Of a stretch of DNA of 10,835 nucleotides, positions 7,385-10,835 are shown one piece after another. The notes beneath the pieces are model-generated. The model had not been told where the DNA came from. It searched no databases and saw only the letters and a program-made list of their open reading frames with translations. Where the stretch lies: positions 1 to 10,835 of the forward strand of contig JACXUN010000025.1 of NCBI GenBank assembly GCA_014763905.1, written 5' to 3'. The stretch comes from Campylobacterales bacterium. Lineage in GTDB: Bacteria; Campylobacterota; Campylobacteria; Campylobacterales; Sulfurovaceae. Both the position numbers and the translations under genes were made by a program. Position 1 is the first letter of the stretch; every line of letters begins with the position of its first letter.

Positions 7385-7951
7385 ATGAACAGAGTCGAAA
7401 TTTCTAACGTAGCCAAACTACCAACCAAATACGGAATTTTTAATATCCAAGCCTTCAAAGAGGGAGAACGCGAACATCTAGCGATCTTCACCGATGATCT
7501 GAGTGATACACCCATCGTGCGTATCCACTCTGAATGTCTCACCGGTGATGCCCTCGGCTCCAAAAAATGTGATTGCGGAGAGCAGCTCGCCTATGCCCAA
7601 GAGCTAATCGCTCAACAAGGCGGTATGATCATCTATCACCGCCAAGAGGGTCGAAATATCGGACTGCTGGGCAAAGTCAATGCCTATGCGTTGCAAGATC
7701 AAGGATTCGATACCGTCGCAGCCAATCACCAATTGGGATTCAAAGCCGATCAACGCACCTATGAGATTGTCGAATATATTTTACACTACTATCATATCCA
7801 CGCAATCAAACTGCTCACCAATAACCCCAAAAAAATCGACTCACTAAAAAATATCGACATTGTAGAGCGTATCCCAATCCAAATGACCGCCAATCCCTAT
7901 AACGAAAACTACCTCAAAGTCAAAAAAGAGCAACTGGGGCATATGCTGTAA
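7385..7951 (+). CDS. ribA: GTP cyclohydrolase II
   Basis: This cytoplasmic zinc enzyme opens GTP to 2,5-diamino-6-ribosylamino-4(3H)-pyrimidinone 5'-phosphate, the first riboflavin/FAD precursor. The 188 residues are the single-domain form, not the RibBA fusion. The zinc ligands are C51 in HSECLTGD and C62 and C64 in KKCDCG. The catalytic RQEGR motif is at 86-90, followed by NIGLLGKVNAY, LQDQGFDTVAAN and TNNPKKI at 145-151. Everything expected for activity is present. The start matches the family (KLPTKYG soon after), yet no ribosome site precedes it and a TATAAT box ends 7 nt upstream, so the mRNA looks leaderless. rsmG begins directly after the stop with no gap (TAAATG), so the two are co-translated. 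Confidence 0.97.
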   Translation: MNRVEISNVAKLPTKYGIFNIQAFKEGEREHLAIFTDDLSDTPIVRIHSECLTGDALGSKKCDCGEQLAYAQELIAQQGGMIIYHRQEGRNIGLLGKVNAYALQDQGFDTVAANHQLGFKADQRTYEIVEYILHYYHIHAIKLLTNNPKKIDSLKNIDIVERIPIQMTANPYNENYLKVKKEQLGHML

Positions 7952-8542
7952 ATGGACAAACTCAATCAACTCCTCCAACATGAAACCATCCAGATTACGG
8001 AAAATCAGCTCAAACAGCTACACACCTTTACCGCTCTGCTCAAAGAGTGGAACGCCATCCACAACCTCACTGGAGCCAAAACCGATCGAGAGATTTATAA
8101 TAATATCATCGATGCACTCTATCCTATTAACTTCATCCAGAGACCTGCTTCTCTGCTTGATGTGGGAACCGGTGCCGGATTTCCGGGATTGATCTTGACT
8201 ATCGCTTATCCCGATATCGAGACGGTGCTGTGTGAGCCGCTTAATAAACGGGCTTCGTTTCTCAAATATGCGACAATGGAGCTGGGACTATCTCATGTCA
8301 GTGTGGTCAAAAAACGCGTCGAGGCGTATCACCATACTGAGCCGTTTGATCTCATTACCTCCCGTGCCGTGACCAATACCAAAATGTTGCTCGAACTCAC
8401 CCATCACTTGCAAAATGACCAAACACACTACCTTTTCTACAAAGGAGAACAGGTGTTCAGTGAACTGGAAGCAGTAGAATCGGCGTTTGATTATGATATA
8501 ATCCAGAAGAACCAACGCAACTATCTCTATATCAAAGAATAA
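7952..8542 (+). CDS. rsmG: 16S rRNA (guanine-N7) methyltransferase RsmG
   Basis: RsmG (formerly GidB) places the m7G527 mark on 16S rRNA using SAM. The 196-residue length is normal for the group. The features are W33-N-A-I-H-N-L-T in place of the family WNKxxNLT, the SAM-binding loop D70-V-G-T-G-A-G-F-P-G79, CEPLNKRASFLKYATMELGL (the KRxxFL helix), and SRAVTN near residue 129. The gene starts on the base after the ribA stop and is followed after 2 nt by the zinc-ribbon membrane protein, making a compact operon. From memory the ribA-rsmG pair is also adjacent in Campylobacter jejuni. Loss of RsmG gives low-level streptomycin resistance in other bacteria; nothing here suggests the gene is impaired. 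Confidence 0.96.
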   Translation: MDKLNQLLQHETIQITENQLKQLHTFTALLKEWNAIHNLTGAKTDREIYNNIIDALYPINFIQRPASLLDVGTGAGFPGLILTIAYPDIETVLCEPLNKRASFLKYATMELGLSHVSVVKKRVEAYHHTEPFDLITSRAVTNTKMLLELTHHLQNDQTHYLFYKGEQVFSELEAVESAFDYDIIQKNQRNYLYIKE

Positions 8543-8544
8543 AC

Positions 8545-8784
8545 ATGTTACTAAAATTGCTGATTGCTCTCATTGTGATCGTGGTTATCTATCGATGGTT
8601 TGGGGGGCGTATCTCTTTTATCGACAGAAAAGAGCTATCGGATGCAGAGCAAGATTTCGGTCAGATTCAAGCCACTTCAGCTTGTGCCAATTGCGGAACC
8701 TATATCACCGAGGATGATGCCATCATCTATCAACGCAAAGCCTACTGCTCACAATCATGTCTGAATGCGGCTAAAAAGCATTAG
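8545..8784 (+). CDS. PP0621-like small membrane protein with zinc-ribbon motif
   Basis: The 79-residue product has one N-terminal membrane helix (about 2-16, LLKLLIALIVIVVIY), an arginine just after it, a polar linker, and a C-terminal metal motif C47-x2-C50...C68-x3-C72 (CANCG...YCSQSC). This layout fits the PP0621 family, short membrane-anchored proteins with a treble-clef or zinc-ribbon-like end and unknown role. The zinc part should face the cytoplasm if the positive residues after the helix stay inside. It begins 2 nt after the rsmG stop with only a weak AAAGAA before it, so translation is likely coupled. It is the last tightly spaced gene of the ribA operon; the 82 nt that follow show no clear hairpin-T terminator. 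Confidence 0.85.
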   Translation: MLLKLLIALIVIVVIYRWFGGRISFIDRKELSDAEQDFGQIQATSACANCGTYITEDDAIIYQRKAYCSQSCLNAAKKH

Positions 8785-8866
8785 GGTTCTTGTTAAATGC
8801 TCAGAGCAAGGGGAATTTGCCATTGAGTCTATAGTTTTGTAAGAAATCTATTATAGGAAAATATTG

Positions 8867-9232
8867 ATGAAAATATTTGGACACCCTTGGATCGCAAGCG
8901 AGCGGTTCTATACCATCTCATCGATCAACGATATCAAACGCACCCCCGCCAACAGCATCCTGCTGCTCAACCCCCTACCCTATTCACTGGAGCTGGCACA
9001 ATATTGTCAACAAAACAGTATCCCCTACGCCCTCAAAGTCAACAGTATCAAAGATGCCGTTTTTGCCAATCTCATGAAATGCAAATATATTATCGCCGAG
9101 AAAGCCTTAGCCATAGAGTTGATGCCGATTGCTCAAAACTATCTCTTTGATACACAGGTATTGGGTAAGATCGAAGATGAGAATGAGATTGAGATTATGG
9201 CGGTCGCTGGGGTGGATGGCGTAATCCTGTAG
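8867..9232 (+). CDS. Conserved-looking soluble protein, unknown function
   Basis: I cannot name this 121-residue family. There is no signal peptide or membrane helix. The sequence alternates short strands and helices: SILLLNPL, IPYALKVNS, KYIIAEKAL, FDTQVLGKIEDENEIEIM, then AGVDGVIL at the very end. The last portion resembles a beta-alpha segment of a TIM-barrel or Rossmann-like fold, but that is only an impression. I use ATG 8867 rather than the TTG one codon earlier; AGGA at 8855-8858 is 8 nt upstream. A TATAGT at 8830-8835 could be its promoter, or it could be read from the ribA operon. Its TAG stop lies in the left outer arm of the REP-like repeat, so the native C-terminus may have been altered by that element. 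It converges on alr. Confidence 0.7.
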   Translation: MKIFGHPWIASERFYTISSINDIKRTPANSILLLNPLPYSLELAQYCQQNSIPYALKVNSIKDAVFANLMKCKYIIAEKALAIELMPIAQNYLFDTQVLGKIEDENEIEIMAVAGVDGVIL

Positions 9233-9301
9233 GATGACTAGGAACCGGAGGCTTCAGCCCCGAAAAAGCGAAGCTAAAGCTTTCGGTTCAATACATCCTA
9301 C
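9229..9301. repeat. REP-like folded repeat between two convergent genes
   Basis: The outer arms GTAGGATG (9229-9236) and CATCCTAC (9294-9301) are exact reverse complements. Inside, GAACCG (9242-9247) pairs with CGGTTC (9284-9289), enclosing two small hairpins: GGCT-TC-AGCC (9250-9259) and AAAGC/GCTTT (9265-9269, 9279-9283). The GGCTTCAGCC core resembles bacterial REP sequences. The TAG stops of both flanking genes lie in the outer arms. It may also terminate both transcripts. Confidence 0.75.
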
Positions 9302-10302
9302 CAGACAATTCTCTTAATATCGGGATTGAGTAAGGTCATCATCTCATACGAAATCGTCCCTACCTGTTTACTGGCTTCCAACGCATTATCCATGATACAC
9401 ACCTCCTCTTTGGTCGATGCCAGAGAAACATAATCCATCGAAACACGCCCCAAGATTGGTAACCCCTCAGCCGTCACAAAAGACTGAAAACGGGTAGAGC
9501 GCATCCAACCGTCACCATAACCCAAATCATAAGTTGAAACCTCCATACTATGAGAAGCTTCATAAGTACCACCATATCCTACTCGATCTCCTTTTTGAAG
9601 GATTCGACTCGAAATCCGTTTCGCCCAGAGTGTAAGCACCGGTTTGAGTTCTATGACTCTATATATCTCGGGCAGTTCACTATAGCCATACGCTCCGATT
9701 CCGACACGGATCAAATCCTCATGACGGCAATCCAGTCGCAATGCCGTAGCAGAGTTAAACGAGTGAAACCGAACGGTATCAAATCCCGCTGCCTTCACCC
9801 GCTGCTTGACCATTTCAAACCGCTTCTGCTGCCAAAACAGCTCACTGCTCAACTCATCGGCGGAGCGGTTATGACTCATGACCCCTTTGAGTCTCAATCC
9901 TTGCTTCCGGATACGCTGCAACGCCTCATCCAGCTCCGCCATCGCAATACCGTTACGATGCATCCCGGTATCGACTTTGAGTTCGACCACCGCACCGTGA
10001 GGTGCCTGATCGATATCGTCTAAACAATTCAGAGCAAACGAACAGTGAGCATCCACACACGCCCGATCCCCCAAGACCAATATACTTTGAAAATAGGGCT
10101 TGATCCGTTTGGCTTCCGCATAGGTTCGCACTACCGCCTCGGTCAATCCAAACTCCGTCGCCAACTCCGCCATGAGTTCGAGTCCATGCCCATACGCATT
10201 ATCTTTGAGTACGATACCCACTTGTGCTTTGGAACCGCATTTTAGGGTAAATTGGTTGAGATTATGAAAAAAATTTTGTTTGTTTATTTTGATAGTCGCC
10301 AT
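9298..10302 (-). CDS. alr: Alanine racemase
   Basis: This PLP enzyme interconverts L- and D-alanine to feed peptidoglycan synthesis. The PLP lysine is K33 in [10 protein letters not shown], with the aspartate in place of the usual alanine that I recall from Campylobacter enzymes. The catalytic tyrosine is Y243 in [15 protein letters not shown] (261-265) and GRVSMD (285-290) are in place. The 334-residue length is at the short end of the family, but the YEMMTLL...KRIVW ending looks natural. The start [15 protein letters not shown] fits the family. It has no ribosome site; TATAAT ends only 5 nt upstream, so the mRNA should be leaderless. The TAG stop lies inside the REP-like repeat arm. No operon partner is visible. 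Confidence 0.96.
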   Translation of the reverse strand: MATIKINKQNFFHNLNQFTLKCGSKAQVGIVLKDNAYGHGLELMAELATEFGLTEAVVRTYAEAKRIKPYFQSILVLGDRACVDAHCSFALNCLDDIDQAPHGAVVELKVDTGMHRNGIAMAELDEALQRIRKQGLRLKGVMSHNRSADELSSELFWQQKRFEMVKQRVKAAGFDTVRFHSFNSATALRLDCRHEDLIRVGIGAYGYSELPEIYRVIELKPVLTLWAKRISSRILQKGDRVGYGGTYEASHSMEVSTYDLGYGDGWMRSTRFQSFVTAEGLPILGRVSMDYVSLASTKEEVCIMDNALEASKQVGTISYEMMTLLNPDIKRIVW

Positions 10303-10307
10303 GCGGG

Positions 10308-10313
10308 ATTATA
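10308..10313 (-). promoter_or_regulatory. alr -10 box, apparently leaderless
   Basis: The minus strand reads TATAAT, then CCCGC, then the alr ATG. A start 6-7 nt after the box would fall on the A or T of the ATG. No AGGA-type site exists between them. Confidence 0.55.
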
Positions 10314-10355
10314 GCTAAAATAGGCTTCTTGGAAGATACTGTTCTGATTCTTTTT

Positions 10356-10374
10356 ATGTCATTTATGGCATAAT
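10356..10374 (+). promoter_or_regulatory. Probable promoter with tandem ATGNCAT palindromes upstream of the HTH regulator
   Basis: ATGTCAT (10356-10362) and ATGGCAT (10365-10371) are each palindromic and spaced 9 nt apart. The second overlaps an extended -10-like TGGCATAAT (10366-10374). This is the usual geometry of an autorepressor operator; the -10 match is imperfect. Confidence 0.35.
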
Positions 10375-10391
10375 ATTCCAAAGGATAGATC

Positions 10392-10708
10392 ATGAGAAGA
10401 GCAGACCTGATTCATAAAGTAGAAAAGCGTAAAAAAGCATTAAATATTACTATCGAAAACTTAGCCAAATTAAGTCATTTGGGGGTTAGAACTGTCAATC
10501 GTTTTTTTAGCCGCAGAGGATGTTAAGCTTAGCACGGTAGAGCAAATTACGAATCTTTTGGGATTAGATTTTGCGGGAAATGAGATGATATCGATCAAAG
10601 AACTCAAAGAGCGACGGGCTTGAGCCGGAAAGTATACAAACGATGATTCAAGAGATGGAACAGGAGTTTTTGACCGGAAGCTACCAAAATAGACTATGGA
10701 TTATCTAA
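10392..10708 (+). pseudogene. Broken small HTH (XRE-type) transcriptional regulator
   Basis: A good ribosome site (AAGGA, 6 nt before ATG 10392) leads a frame coding MRRADLIHKVEKRKKALNIT...LGVRTVNRFF, which stops at 10524-10526 after 44 residues. The homology-like text continues one base out of frame from 10507: LAAEDVKLSTVEQITNLL then GLDFAGNEMISIKELKERRA, ending at TGA 10621-10623. A third frame carries on with GLEPESIQTMIQEMEQEFL then TGSYQNRLWII to TAA 10706-10708. Removing one T from the T7 run (10502-10508) would restore the first join. At about 10615-10618 a segment appears to be missing; from memory related regulators have some 20 residues there. The intact family would be a DNA-binding regulator of about 120-130 residues with an N-terminal HTH (AKLSHLGVRTVNRF). 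As written it cannot give the full protein. Confidence 0.75.
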
Positions 10709-10835
10709 TGATTGACCATGCTACACCGATTCATGGCACCTCGGGTCTGAAGCTTTCTTCCGATAAGACTTATACCATTCAAGAGATTTATGTAGAAGAG
10801 ACAAGAAATATTGCCAAAGCGACGCTCAAATATCT
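10708..10835 (+). CDS. Start of an unknown protein, partial at right edge
   Basis: Only 42 residues are visible, beginning MIDHATPIHGTSGLKLSSDK and continuing without a stop to the window end. I do not recognise the family. The ATG overlaps the stop of the third regulator frame as TAATG, a typical translational-coupling junction, so this gene was probably co-expressed with the regulator. An in-frame ATG at 10696 would add four residues. No independent ribosome site is obvious. With the upstream regulator stopping early, its translation may now be reduced. A regulator plus coupled downstream gene is a layout seen in toxin-antitoxin and defence pairs, but 42 residues are too few to claim that. 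Confidence 0.55.
   Translation, partial: MIDHATPIHGTSGLKLSSDKTYTIQEIYVEETRNIAKATLKY

Noticed and set aside
8793..8815. TGCTCAGAGCA palindrome after the zinc-ribbon gene as a terminator
   Set aside because: The stem is only 5 bp with a 1-nt loop and is followed by AGGGGAAT, not a T run.
8849..8854. TATTAT as -10 of the 8867 gene
   Set aside because: The transcript would start after the AGGA ribosome site and remove it; TATAGT at 8830-8835 fits better, though it is weak too.
9229..9301. Cloverleaf-like fold considered as a tRNA
   Set aside because: Arm lengths and loops do not match, there is no T-loop or CCA-like end, and the outer arms belong to coding sequence on both sides.
9550..10023. 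Plus-strand open frame (157 codons) opposite alr
   Set aside because: Antisense to intact alanine racemase, no supporting start signals or recognisable domain.

Overview
The window looks like a chromosomal housekeeping segment of a sulfur-oxidising Campylobacterota bacterium (Sulfurimonas/Sulfuricurvum/Sulfurovum-like; inference). The main reason is gene order: a GlpC-like Fe-S protein, hemN, argF, hemB, ribA, rsmG. From memory this matches the Campylobacter jejuni block around Cj0991c-Cj0997. A D-containing KDNAYGHG motif in Alr, strong AAGGA ribosome sites, and TGnTAWAAT extended -10 promoters without clear -35 boxes also fit.

Layout. (1) Positions 1-3307, minus strand: an operon argF - hemN - Fe-S/CCG-domain oxidoreductase. 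Spacing is very tight (3 nt, then an ATGA overlap), and the last gene runs off the left edge. (2) Positions 3438-5618, minus strand: a group of three genes placed between argF and hemB. It comprises a stomatin-like SPFH membrane protein, a four-helix membrane protein of unknown function, and an overlapping PPP-type metallophosphoesterase. A terminator follows the stomatin gene. (3) Positions 5795-6256, plus strand: a small acidic single-pass membrane protein. It converges on hemB, and the two share a bidirectional terminator built into the last codons of hemB. (4) hemB (minus) and ribA (plus) diverge from a 144-nt spacer holding a near-perfect 53-nt palindrome. ribA, rsmG and a PP0621-like zinc-ribbon membrane protein form a tight plus-strand operon. 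(5) A conserved-looking unknown gene (8867-9232) and alr (minus) converge on a 73-nt REP-like folded repeat. The outer arms of that repeat supply the stop codons of both genes. (6) Right edge: a small HTH-type regulator broken by an extra T in a T7 run and by an internal deletion. It is followed by a coupled unknown gene that runs off the window.

How the genes work together. hemB and hemN are early and late steps of heme synthesis. ArgF makes citrulline for arginine. RibA starts riboflavin synthesis, RsmG modifies 16S rRNA, and Alr makes D-alanine for peptidoglycan. The accessory interest lies in the stomatin/membrane/phosphatase cluster, the two intergenic palindromes, the apparently leaderless ribA and alr mRNAs, and the decayed regulator at the right edge. 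I found no rRNA, tRNA, CRISPR, transposase or phage gene. No gene-free stretch reaches 300 bases. I cannot point to a clearly new defence or mobile system here.
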